64,000 bases of DNA. It comes from Synechococcus sp. WH 7803 (GTDB taxonomy: Bacteria; Cyanobacteriota; Cyanobacteriia; PCC-6307; Cyanobiaceae). Within the stretch, counting starts at the first letter, position 1. Each line of letters starts with the position of its first letter. Positions 58,098-64,000 of this stretch are shown here, in pieces. Under the pieces are notes generated by a model, which worked only from the letters and a program-made list of their open reading frames with translations, was not told the DNA's origin and did no database searches. The stretch lies in contig CT971583.1 of assembly GCA_000063505.1 (NCBI GenBank), forward strand, positions 496,001-560,000, written 5' to 3'. A program made the translations under genes and the position numbers.

Positions 58098-58179
58098 TGG
58101 GCCGGGTTGGATTTGAACCAACGTAGGCAGAGCCAGCGGATTTACAGTCCGCCCCCATTAACCACTCGGGCACCGACCC
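58098..58179 (-). tRNA. tRNA-Tyr (GTA)
   Basis: An 82-nt class II tRNA with a long variable arm. Acceptor GGGTCGG pairs with CCGGCCC plus A; anticodon loop CTGTAAA (anticodon GTA); T arm GGTTCAAATCC. It lies 10 nt upstream of tRNA-Thr on the same strand. Confidence 0.95.
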
Positions 58180-58256
58180 GAACCACACCGGAAGAACTTA
58201 CCAGCCCACCTGACCTGGGTGGTCGATACGATCGGGTCCCAGCGTTCCTGCGGGTG

Positions 58257-58700
58257 ATGCGTCTGCTGCTGCTCAATGGCCCCAACATCAACCTGCTGGG
58301 TCAGCGGGAGCCTGGGCTTTACGGGCACCAGACGCTGTCGGACATAGAACTGCGTTTGAGAGATAGGGCCTCGGAGGCAGAGGTGCAACTCGAAACGTTT
58401 CAAAGCAATTTCGAGGGAGCGTTGGTGGAACGGGTCCATCAGGCGATGGGCTCGGTCGACGGAATCCTGATCAATGCCGGTGCTTACACCCACACGTCCA
58501 TCGCCCTGCGCGACGCTCTGCTGGGGGTGGCGATTCCATTCGTGGAAGTGCATCTGAGCAACATTCATGCCCGCGAGTCCTTCCGGCACCACTCCCATCT
58601 CGCCGACCGTGCCCTGGGTGTGGTGTGTGGATTCGGCGCCTTCAGTTACGACATGGCTTTTGATGGCTTGGTGAACCACCTCAGGGGAGTGGAGGCATGA
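58257..58700 (+). CDS. aroQ: 3-dehydroquinate dehydratase, type II
   Basis: A 147-residue type II DHQase from ATG 58257. [20 protein letters not shown] (~4-23) carries the catalytic Tyr and Asn loop, and [18 protein letters not shown] (~96-113) has the catalytic His region. It forms dehydroshikimate in aromatic synthesis as a dodecamer. It overlaps the next start by 4 nt (ATGA at 58697), so is coupled to miaE. The frame upstream of 58257 runs through the tRNA-Tyr gene and is not coding. Confidence 0.95.
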   Translation: MRLLLLNGPNINLLGQREPGLYGHQTLSDIELRLRDRASEAEVQLETFQSNFEGALVERVHQAMGSVDGILINAGAYTHTSIALRDALLGVAIPFVEVHLSNIHARESFRHHSHLADRALGVVCGFGAFSYDMAFDGLVNHLRGVEA

Positions 58701-59347
58701 GCCACGCCAGTTCAACGGTGAACCGCTCAGATTCATCGATTGCCTCGATCCGCTGGTTGGCAGCTCCCACGAGTGAGCGCTGGGTTGAACAGGCCAATGC
58801 CAGGCCCATGGAGGTGTTGATCGACCATGCCCATTGCGAGCGCAAGGCAGCGGGATCGGCGGTTCAATTGATGTTCCGCTATCTCTGTGAACCAGGACTG
58901 GGCGAAGTTCTCAGCCCTTTGGCGCGGGAAGAGCTGGAGCATTTTGAGCAAGTGCTTGCGCTCCTCAAATCCCGTGGCCGCTATCTAGAACCACTTCGTT
59001 CTCCTGCCTATGGAGCCCTTCTGGCCAAGCAGGTGCGCCGGGGAGAGCCCGAGCGCATGCTGGATTCCTTCTTGATCGCAGGCTTGATTGAGGCCCGAAG
59101 CCACGAACGCATGGCGTTGCTGGCCCAAAACAGTCCGGATCCGGGTTTGAGAGAGCTCTACGGAGGCCTTTTAAAGAGTGAAGCGCGTCACTTCGGTCTC
59201 TATTGGGTGCTGTGTGAGCAGCGCTATTCGCGCGATGTGATCATTCCTCGGCTCGAGCAGTTGGCCGCTGCAGAGGTTGATGCACTGAAAGGGAATCTGA
59301 GCTGCCCTGAGGACGTGCGCATGCACTCAGTTGGTGTGATCGCCTAA
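58697..59347 (+). CDS. miaE: tRNA-(ms2io6A)-hydroxylase
   Basis: A 216-residue protein of the ferritin-like diiron family. Iron ligands can be placed in [20 protein letters not shown], in [13 protein letters not shown] (~75-87), and in [14 protein letters not shown] plus [20 protein letters not shown]. MiaE hydroxylates ms2i6A at tRNA position 37, an oxygen-dependent step. Translation is coupled to aroQ (four-base overlap). Confidence 0.92.
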   Translation: MSHASSTVNRSDSSIASIRWLAAPTSERWVEQANARPMEVLIDHAHCERKAAGSAVQLMFRYLCEPGLGEVLSPLAREELEHFEQVLALLKSRGRYLEPLRSPAYGALLAKQVRRGEPERMLDSFLIAGLIEARSHERMALLAQNSPDPGLRELYGGLLKSEARHFGLYWVLCEQRYSRDVIIPRLEQLAAAEVDALKGNLSCPEDVRMHSVGVIA

Positions 59348-59378
59348 CGCCTCAAGATCTGATCGATTTTGTTGGGTT

Positions 59379-59561
59379 TTAGAAAAATGTGCTGCCAGTG
59401 ATCCAAGCCTGGAAGGGGGCTCTGGCTCCTTCCAGGATGGCCAGGTAGCTCGTGCTGAAGATGCCAGCAAAGGTGATACAAACTCCGACTGCAATCAACA
59501 GCTCGTAGAGAGTCTGGGTGCTGTTTGTTGCAGGTCTTGGAAGGGTGCGACGACGAGCCAT
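59379..59561 (-). CDS. 60-aa single-pass membrane protein
   Basis: A small protein with a basic, Pro-rich N-terminus (MARRRTLPRPATNSTQ), one hydrophobic helix (LYELLIAVGVCITFAGIFS) and the end AILEGARAPFQAWITGSTFF. The ATG follows a good ribosome-binding site (AGGAGA, 8 nt upstream). It ends 31 nt from the miaE stop, convergent. No family recognised; a small photosystem-type or thylakoid subunit is possible but unproven. Confidence 0.7.
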   Translation of the reverse strand: MARRRTLPRPATNSTQTLYELLIAVGVCITFAGIFSTSYLAILEGARAPFQAWITGSTFF

Positions 59562-59685
59562 GGATTCTCCTATGCCTCTTTGTTATGAACATCATTCCTC
59601 GGCTGCGCTGTTGAGACGAGTGAATGTCAATAAGTCATTACCTTGTGAAGGCCTGTGAACCAGCCATCTCTTGATTTTGCGAGAG

Positions 59686-59871
59686 ATGAAGATTGTTATT
59701 GATTGTCCTCGGGATTATGAAGTCTTTTGTGGCTTCTTTCGGCCGCTTCCGGGTGGACGGCTTGCGCGCCTCGCCAAAGCCTTCTGTTTGCAGTTCTTCG
59801 GGGACGAGGTCGCTGCTTCGCAATGGTTCGCCACTCGCGTCCAAAAGAAGTCTGAAGAGATGTGCCAGTGA
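59686..59871 (+). CDS. Possible 61-aa protein, weak
   Basis: An ORF from ATG 59686 encoding MKIVIDCPRDYEVFCGFFRP, then KAFCLQFFGDEVAASQWF, ending VQKKSEEMCQ. The frame also opens at a TTG 15 nt upstream. There is no clear ribosome-binding site and the opposite strand also has long frames, so this is weakly supported. No family recognised. The rest of the 355-nt stretch 59562-59916 shows nothing else. Confidence 0.3.
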   Translation: MKIVIDCPRDYEVFCGFFRPLPGGRLARLAKAFCLQFFGDEVAASQWFATRVQKKSEEMCQ

Positions 59872-59916
59872 TCGAGTGGCAGTTCTAGGATTGACCCAGT
59901 CACCGTTGTTTGTCGC

Positions 59917-60153
59917 GTGTCTGACCCCGTAACAGCTGTTGCCGACTCCCTGCAAGCGCTGCGCAATGGCACCACTGATGAGCAGTGGGAAGGCTTGAAG
60001 GCCAACCCCCTGGTGCGCGATCTGATTAGCCGATGTGCCGATTTGGAGGCAGCCTGGCTTCTTGGCGACCCAGATTCCGTGGGGACCCCTCGCGGCCGCC
60101 GAGAGAAGGAGCTGAGGTCTTCGGTGGATACTCGTTTGCTTCTTGTGGCCTGA
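59917..60153 (+). CDS. Unknown 78-aa protein
   Basis: An ORF from GTG 59917 encoding a helical, charged protein: SDPVTAVADSLQALRNGTTD, KANPLVRDLISRCADLEAAW, then a basic DSVGTPRGRREKELRSSVD. There are no membrane segments. The frame is the longest on the plus strand here and the codon use resembles the main genome rather than the AT-rich island to its right. No family recognised. It lies just upstream of the precursor-peptide cluster but in the opposite orientation. Confidence 0.5.
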   Translation: MSDPVTAVADSLQALRNGTTDEQWEGLKANPLVRDLISRCADLEAAWLLGDPDSVGTPRGRREKELRSSVDTRLLLVA

Positions 60154-60214
60154 GGATGTACCGAAGCCTTATGGTCTGGAATGATGTTACAAAATAGAAT
60201 TTTTATCCAATAAA

Positions 60215-60239
60215 AAAGCCCCAAGTGCTGGGGCTTTTA
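60215..60239 (-). terminator. Terminator after the last precursor gene
   Basis: A perfect 10-bp stem, AAAAGCCCCA/TGGGGCTTTT with a 5-nt loop, lies 20 nt past the stop of precursor 1. It is followed on the minus strand by A/T run sequence (T run as AAAAAA at 60213-60218). It closes the three-gene precursor unit. Confidence 0.85.
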
Positions 60240-60258
60240 CAACTTTTATAAACGGGCC

Positions 60259-60606
60259 TCATTTTTTTGCATTTGCATTGATAGCTGCAGATCCAAGTGT
60301 GGCACCTGCTCCAATTGTGGCAGCAGTTACAGTTCCTGCGGTAACGATAGTAGCAGCTGCAACTGCCGCCTTGGCTTTTGCCTTTTCACCACCGGCTGCA
60401 GCCATTAATTCATCATCAGTAGTGGTTGTGAGATGCTCTACAAGAAATTGAATCATCTCAGCTTTGTCAGCTTCTGTGATATCAATACCAGCTTCATGCA
60501 GTTTAGAGATGCGATCGCTCTCATTGAGGTTGATGAAAGCTTCATGCTGATCAGAGCTCATGGAATCAATGAAGCTCTTGAGCTTTTCAATGTTGGGGCA
60601 AGCCAT
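60259..60606 (-). CDS. Nif11-type leader precursor peptide 1
   Basis: A 115-residue peptide from ATG 60606. Residues 1-73 form a Nif11-type leader (IEKLKSFIDSMSSDQHEAFI, then DELMAAAGG with a double-glycine cleavage site at 72-73). The 42-residue core (74-115) is Ala/Thr/Gly/Lys-rich (KAAVAAATIVTAGTVTAATI, GAGATLGSAAINANAKK) and has no Cys. Such peptides are exported after GG cleavage by bacteriocin-type ABC transporters. It is last of three tandem paralogues. Core modification is not shown; no modifying enzyme is visible in the window. Confidence 0.85.
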   Translation of the reverse strand: MACPNIEKLKSFIDSMSSDQHEAFINLNESDRISKLHEAGIDITEADKAEMIQFLVEHLTTTTDDELMAAAGGEKAKAKAAVAAATIVTAGTVTAATIGAGATLGSAAINANAKK

Positions 60607-60704
60607 AATTTTGAATCGACAATAAAGTGATGGGAAATTTAAGAAATTAAAAAATAAGTAATTGGCCTCTACGGCCATTAGCCAAGTGAGGCATCTGCTT
60701 GGAG

Positions 60705-60728
60705 ATAGCCCCATGTGCTGGGTCTTTC
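60705..60728 (-). other. Degenerate copy of the precursor terminator
   Basis: AGCCCCATGTGCTGGGTCT resembles the hairpin at 60215-60239 (AGCCCCAAGTGCTGGGGCT) with one loop change and one G-to-T change in the stem. It lies 20 nt downstream of the precursor-2 stop, at the same relative place as the intact hairpin after precursor 1. It looks like a decayed duplicate that would now permit read-through. Confidence 0.65.
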
Positions 60729-60747
60729 TGAATACATCAAGGTGACG

Positions 60748-61089
60748 TTAGCTGTTGCTGTTCTTTTTAATGGCTGCTGCGCCCAGTGTGGCACCTGCTC
60801 CAATTGCGGCAGTGGCTACAGCGCCTCCTGCTTTGATTGAAGCTGCTGCTACGGCAGCTTTAGCGATCTCGCCGCCGGCTGCAGCCATTAGTTCATCATC
60901 AGTAGTGGTTGTGAGATGCTCTACAAGATATTGAATCATCTCAGCTTTGTCGGCTTCTGTCAGATCAATCCCAGCTTCATGCAGCTTGGAGATACGATCG
61001 TTCTCATTGAGATTCAAGAAAGCTTCATGCTGATCAGAGCTCATAGAGTCGATGAAACTCTTGAGCTTATCGATATTGGGGCAAGCCAT
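60748..61089 (-). CDS. Nif11-type leader precursor peptide 2
   Basis: A 113-residue paralogue. The 73-residue leader differs from that of peptide 1 at only a few positions (for example IDKLK, NLNENDR, IDLTEAD) and ends DELMAAAGG. The 40-residue core is distinct at its start (EIAKAAVAAASIKAGGAVAT) but keeps AAIGAGATLGAAAIKKN, with a GxxxG motif. No Cys. The upstream ~50 nt are also similar to those of peptide 1, showing that leader, 5' UTR and terminator were duplicated together. Confidence 0.85.
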   Translation of the reverse strand: MACPNIDKLKSFIDSMSSDQHEAFLNLNENDRISKLHEAGIDLTEADKAEMIQYLVEHLTTTTDDELMAAAGGEIAKAAVAAASIKAGGAVATAAIGAGATLGAAAIKKNSNS

Positions 61090-61138
61090 GTTTTAAATGG
61101 ATAATAGGGTGGTGGGAAATCAAGAAATCAAAACCAAA

Positions 61139-61477
61139 TCAGCTCGCCTCGATGGCTGCTTTGCCAAGTGTGGCGCCTGCTCCAATTGTGGCAGCAGTAA
61201 CAGTTCCTGCAGTGGCGATAGTAGCAACTGCAACAGCCGTCTTAGCTTTTGCCTTTTCACCACCGGCTGCTGCCATTAGTTCATCATCAGTAGTGGTTGT
61301 GAGATGCTCTACGAGGTATTGAATCATTTCAGATTTGTCAGCCTCTGTCAGATCAATACCAACCTCATGCAGCTTAGAGATACGATCGTTCTCATTGAGA
61401 TTCAAGAAAGCTTCATGCTGATCAGAGCTCATGGAGTCGATGAAGCTCTTGAGCTTTTCGATGTTGGGGCAGCCCAT
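61139..61477 (-). CDS. Nif11-type leader precursor peptide 3
   Basis: A 112-residue paralogue from ATG 61477; the frame upstream is non-homologous. The leader is near-identical to the others (start GCPNIEK instead of ACPNIEK, and HEVGIDLTEADKSEMIQYL) and ends MAAAGG. The 39-residue core (EKAKAKTAVAVATIATAG, then TVTAATIGAGATLGKAAIEA) is closest to peptide 1. It is the first of the three in the transcript and follows a 186-nt promoter-bearing region downstream of the HlyD gene. Confidence 0.85.
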   Translation of the reverse strand: MGCPNIEKLKSFIDSMSSDQHEAFLNLNENDRISKLHEVGIDLTEADKSEMIQYLVEHLTTTTDDELMAAAGGEKAKAKTAVAVATIATAGTVTAATIGAGATLGKAAIEAS

Positions 61478-61544
61478 TGAAATCGTTGAGTGAGTGTGGT
61501 GTTGTTGATCAAAAAAATAGTCTTGACAGACTAGATTTTGACCC

Positions 61545-61572
61545 AACCAATGCATAGTTAAATACATTGGTT
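61545..61572. promoter_or_regulatory. Inverted repeat upstream of the precursor genes
   Basis: Perfect 8-bp arms, AACCAATG at 61545-61552 and CATTGGTT at 61565-61572, with a 12-nt AT-rich spacer. It lies 68 nt upstream of the precursor-3 ATG, in the AT-rich gap after the HlyD gene. It may be an operator, or a weak hairpin without a long T run. The role is unknown. Confidence 0.5.
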
Positions 61573-61663
61573 TTATAGATGCATAAATGCAACTCTGTTA
61601 TCATAACGCGTTGATTGATTAAAAAAAATTAAGTTGCCATTAAAGATAAGACCAAATGTGAGT

Positions 61664-62980
61664 TTAGAGCCTTAAGAGACCCGTCCATTCACGGAGAAAT
61701 GGGAATATGTAGCTTGCAGGGGCTCTATAGCGTAGTGTTGCATTAACATTCAATGATGAACCAAACGTAATGGGTGTTTTTGGTCCGTTTCCTCCAGTCC
61801 AGTCATAGCCAGACTGTGTGTTTGGATTGATGTCCAGTCTGGCAACGCCGGAATAAATCAATCCTTGTTGGATGAGTTGCTCCGCCTGAACCGACGAACC
61901 TGTTGTGGCAATTAAGTTCTCTCGACTTGAGGGAAGCGTGGATATAGAAACAAGTTCACCACGAATCCCACCAAATTCCTCTTGGCTAAATCCTTCGGGA
62001 GTTAACGACAGTTCATCGCCTGGTTTTAGGAGATGACTGTCCGCATTGCGAAAGAAAATCACTGCGGTATTGGGCGCATAGGCGGAGGTAAGACCTTTTT
62101 GACGTTCACTTGAGTTGCTGTCCTCCATCATCAACCCTTTTTGTGCATCAAAGACCAGAGTTGCAATGAGTTGGTTCGTTTGAATTAGATCACCTGGAAG
62201 CAACGATAAACCGAATACAGTCCCTTTTGCTGTTGCTTGAATATCCCCAACTCGCTTCAGTCTATTGAGCTCTAGAGTGGCCTGCGAACGTTTTTCAATA
62301 AAGTCTAAATTTCTCGACAACCTTTGCTCTTGATTTTGAAGGTTGAGCTGTTTTTTGTTTTCTAATAATTTAAGTTTTTCGATCTGTAGCGATTCGATGG
62401 ATTCGAGTTGGGAGGAATAATTTCTTTCCGCCGACAAAACGTCTTGCTCGCTGATTCCACCTTCTTCACGTAGATTCTGCGAGTTTTCCAAAAACTTCTT
62501 GTAGTTATTTGCTTGATTCTGGCGTATGGAAATTTGCCGATTAATTACCTCAATTTGCTCTGATACATCTTCTTTTTGGATGTTTAGCAGTTGATTGCTC
62601 CCTTTATTGAGAGTCATGTATGTATTGTCAAGCTTATTGATTAGGTTTTGACTATTGCTAACATTTAACTCTAGATCGGGTATTTGTAGCTTTACTAGAG
62701 TATCTCCCGGCTTAACACGGTCTCCATTCTTCACATTGACTGATTTAACTGTACCATCAGCCTCACTGAAGACTCTTAAAATATTTCCTGGACCAATCAA
62801 TAAGCCTTTCCCTGGAACAGTTTCAGGAATGCGACCTAGAAATGCCCAAAATAATACGATTAAAGTGAACCCGGAAAGGGAAGCGATCCATAGCCGATCA
62901 GAGCTTGACGTTATCGATGCTGCTTCATCGGATCCATCATGAACCGCCGGCGAATTTAGAAAACCTGTTGGATCAGACAT
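61664..62980 (-). CDS. HlyD-family adaptor of a peptide exporter (NHLM/bacteriocin type)
   Basis: A 438-residue membrane-fusion protein. A short cytosolic N-terminus and one helix (LWIASLSGFTLIVLFWAFLG, ~31-50) precede a biotinyl-lipoyl half (VFSEADGTVKSVNVKNGDRV) and a long coiled coil (~105-250, many Gln/Asn/Lys). The C-terminal half closes the lipoyl and barrel domains (ATAKGTVFGLSLLPGDLIQT; LKPGDELSLTPEGFSQEEFG). It links an inner-membrane ABC exporter to an outer-membrane channel. Its start and the ABC gene stop share base 62980, so the two are coupled. TolC is not in the window. Confidence 0.85.
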   Translation of the reverse strand: MSDPTGFLNSPAVHDGSDEAASITSSSDRLWIASLSGFTLIVLFWAFLGRIPETVPGKGLLIGPGNILRVFSEADGTVKSVNVKNGDRVKPGDTLVKLQIPDLELNVSNSQNLINKLDNTYMTLNKGSNQLLNIQKEDVSEQIEVINRQISIRQNQANNYKKFLENSQNLREEGGISEQDVLSAERNYSSQLESIESLQIEKLKLLENKKQLNLQNQEQRLSRNLDFIEKRSQATLELNRLKRVGDIQATAKGTVFGLSLLPGDLIQTNQLIATLVFDAQKGLMMEDSNSSERQKGLTSAYAPNTAVIFFRNADSHLLKPGDELSLTPEGFSQEEFGGIRGELVSISTLPSSRENLIATTGSSVQAEQLIQQGLIYSGVARLDINPNTQSGYDWTGGNGPKTPITFGSSLNVNATLRYRAPASYIFPFLREWTGLLRL

Positions 62981-64000
62981 TAGAAAGAGTTGGATCGCTT
63001 TGTTTTTTGAATGCTCGCTTCAGCATCTAATTGTGATCTCACGAGTGACCAAAATGCTGATTGTTTACTAACGAGCTCATCATAACTACCTGATTCAACG
63101 ACTACACCTTTATCCATCATTAAGATGCGATCGGCCGTTTTGATGGTGTTGAGTCTGTGAGCAATAGTTATTCGTGTGCAGCTCATCGTTGCAATGGCGT
63201 TCTCGACGATGGACTGAGAGACGTTGTCGAGAGCACTTGTCGCTTCGTCCATGATCAAAATCGAGGGCTTCTGTGCGAATGCTCGGGCAAGCATGATACG
63301 TTGTCTTTCGCCTCCAGACATGTTTGCTCCACCACTGGTTACCGGTGTTGAAAGTTTCAGTGGCAAATCCTTCACTTTATCTCCAATAGCCGCGTTGTTT
63401 AATGCAACCCATATTTCATCTTCGCTTATATTTTTACCAGCTTTTATATTGTCGCCTATCGTTCCGGATAATAATTCTATATCTTGTAGTACAGCGCCAA
63501 TAAATTTTCGAAGTGAGGGCAAGGAAATTTTTTTAAGATCTTGGTGGTCGTAACTTATAAAGCCTGACTGGATTGTTTCGAAGCCCAAAAGCAATCTGAT
63601 TAGCGTTGATTTTCCGGAACCCGATGTTCCGACTAGGGCTACATGTTCACCAGGTTCAATATTAAGATTCACCCCTTTAAGGATTTCTCGATTCGAATTT
63701 GGATACGTAAATCTAAGGTCGCGTACCTGAATCGACTGCACTGGCTTGGTGATGACTTGAAACTTAGTGCCTGTTTCAACATCATGCGAAAGTACACTGG
63801 AAAGCCTGTTCCAGAGAAAGGTCACTTGTTGCTGCACAACAACAATTGTGCCAATGAGAGATAATGCCGCACCAAGAAAAACACCCATAGCGGAATTAAA
63901 TCCCAAAAGATTTGCCAAGCTCAGTGTTTGACTGGCTTGACCAGGACTAAACAAAACATAGGCCGTAAAAAGAAGTATAATAATACTTAGTGATTGGCCA
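62980..64000 (-). CDS. ABC exporter (permease/ATPase), C-terminal part
   Basis: The frame runs off the right edge, so the N-terminus (including any C39 peptidase domain) is not seen. The visible N-terminal part is hydrophobic membrane segments (SLSIIILLFTAYVLF; GVFLGAALSLIGTIVVVQQQ). The ATPase follows: Walker A GTSGSGKSTLIRLLLGFE, Q-loop AVLQDIELLSGTI, signature SGGERQRIMLARAF, Walker B ILIMDEATSALD and H-loop TIAHRLNT. Together with the HlyD gene and the GG-leader peptides, it fits a bacteriocin/RiPP exporter. Whether it carries the protease cannot be seen. Confidence 0.9.
   Translation of the reverse strand, partial: GQSLSIIILLFTAYVLFSPGQASQTLSLANLLGFNSAMGVFLGAALSLIGTIVVVQQQVTFLWNRLSSVLSHDVETGTKFQVITKPVQSIQVRDLRFTYPNSNREILKGVNLNIEPGEHVALVGTSGSGKSTLIRLLLGFETIQSGFISYDHQDLKKISLPSLRKFIGAVLQDIELLSGTIGDNIKAGKNISEDEIWVALNNAAIGDKVKDLPLKLSTPVTSGGANMSGGERQRIMLARAFAQKPSILIMDEATSALDNVSQSIVENAIATMSCTRITIAHRLNTIKTADRILMMDKGVVVESGSYDELVSKQSAFWSLVRSQLDAEASIQKTKRSNSF

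Noticed and set aside
59638-60224. Minus-strand frames (105 and 169 codons) near the precursor cluster
   Set aside because: They overlap better plus-strand candidates, lack motifs and show no ribosome-binding site.

Overview
The window comes from a marine picocyanobacterium, a phycoerythrin-II-containing Synechococcus (marine subcluster 5 type). The evidence is internal: genes for a class II phycoerythrin (MpeA with bilin-site cysteines at 75, 83 and 140; MpeB), phycoerythrin-specific E/F-type, S-type and T-type bilin lyases, large rod linkers, psbB/psbT/psbM, petBD, psaE, and an rrn operon of cyanobacterial type. No insertion sequence, phage or CRISPR array was found.

Layout. (1) 1-14.9 kb is a large part of the phycobilisome rod gene region. 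It holds HEAT-repeat bilin lyases, a DUF2656 protein, a very small CpcD-domain protein, cpeY, mpeBA with its adjacent mpeY-type lyase, two small proteins (one with two Nif11 domains), the block cpeC-cpeE-(56-aa ORF)-cpeS-cpeT-cpeR, a PEII-type linker, a CpcG/CpcL linker with a C-terminal membrane anchor followed by a pentapeptide-repeat protein, and a divergent phycobiliprotein-like gene coupled to an unknown gene. cpeBA and the phycocyanin genes are not in the window. (2) 15-37.9 kb is ordinary housekeeping and photosynthesis: tRNA-Phe, comF, a D-ribulose-type kinase, metK, rpsA, nrdR, psbT-psbB, a 2Fe-2S ferredoxin, psbM, a stress protein, dprA, prmC, a YrdC protein, tRNA-Thr, minCDE, an HD hydrolase, a Ctp protease, petBD, a permease and a GH100 invertase. 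(3) 37.9-43.97 kb is an rrn operon (16S, tRNA-Ile, tRNA-Ala, 23S, 5S) with boxA-like elements and a terminator. (4) 44-59.6 kb holds two methionine-salvage genes (mtnBC) of AT-richer composition, mutM, psaE, recQ, a LysM protein, and a carbohydrate/glycerol block (aldehyde dehydrogenase, two GH13 enzymes, glpK-glpD), then tRNA-Thr, tRNA-Tyr, aroQ and miaE. (5) 59.6-64 kb is visibly AT-rich. It carries three tandem paralogous Nif11-type leader-peptide precursors with cysteine-free, Ala/Gly/Thr-rich C-termini, followed upstream on the same strand by an HlyD-type adaptor and an ABC exporter that runs off the window.

How the genes work together. The left block assembles phycoerythrin rods: lyases attach bilins to MpeA/MpeB (and to CpeA/CpeB outside the window), linkers stack the hexamers, the CpcD-domain proteins probably cap or tune rods, CpcL may anchor rods to the membrane, and CpeR probably activates PE expression. 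The right block looks like a self-contained peptide-secretion cassette: leader peptides ending in Ala-Gly-Gly, a periplasmic adaptor and an exporter. This cassette, with its duplicated leaders, its decayed internal terminator copy and cores that carry a GxxxG motif but no cysteines, is the best candidate in the window for a poorly described system. A second link is that the Nif11 fold also appears, twice in one protein, inside the phycobilisome region.
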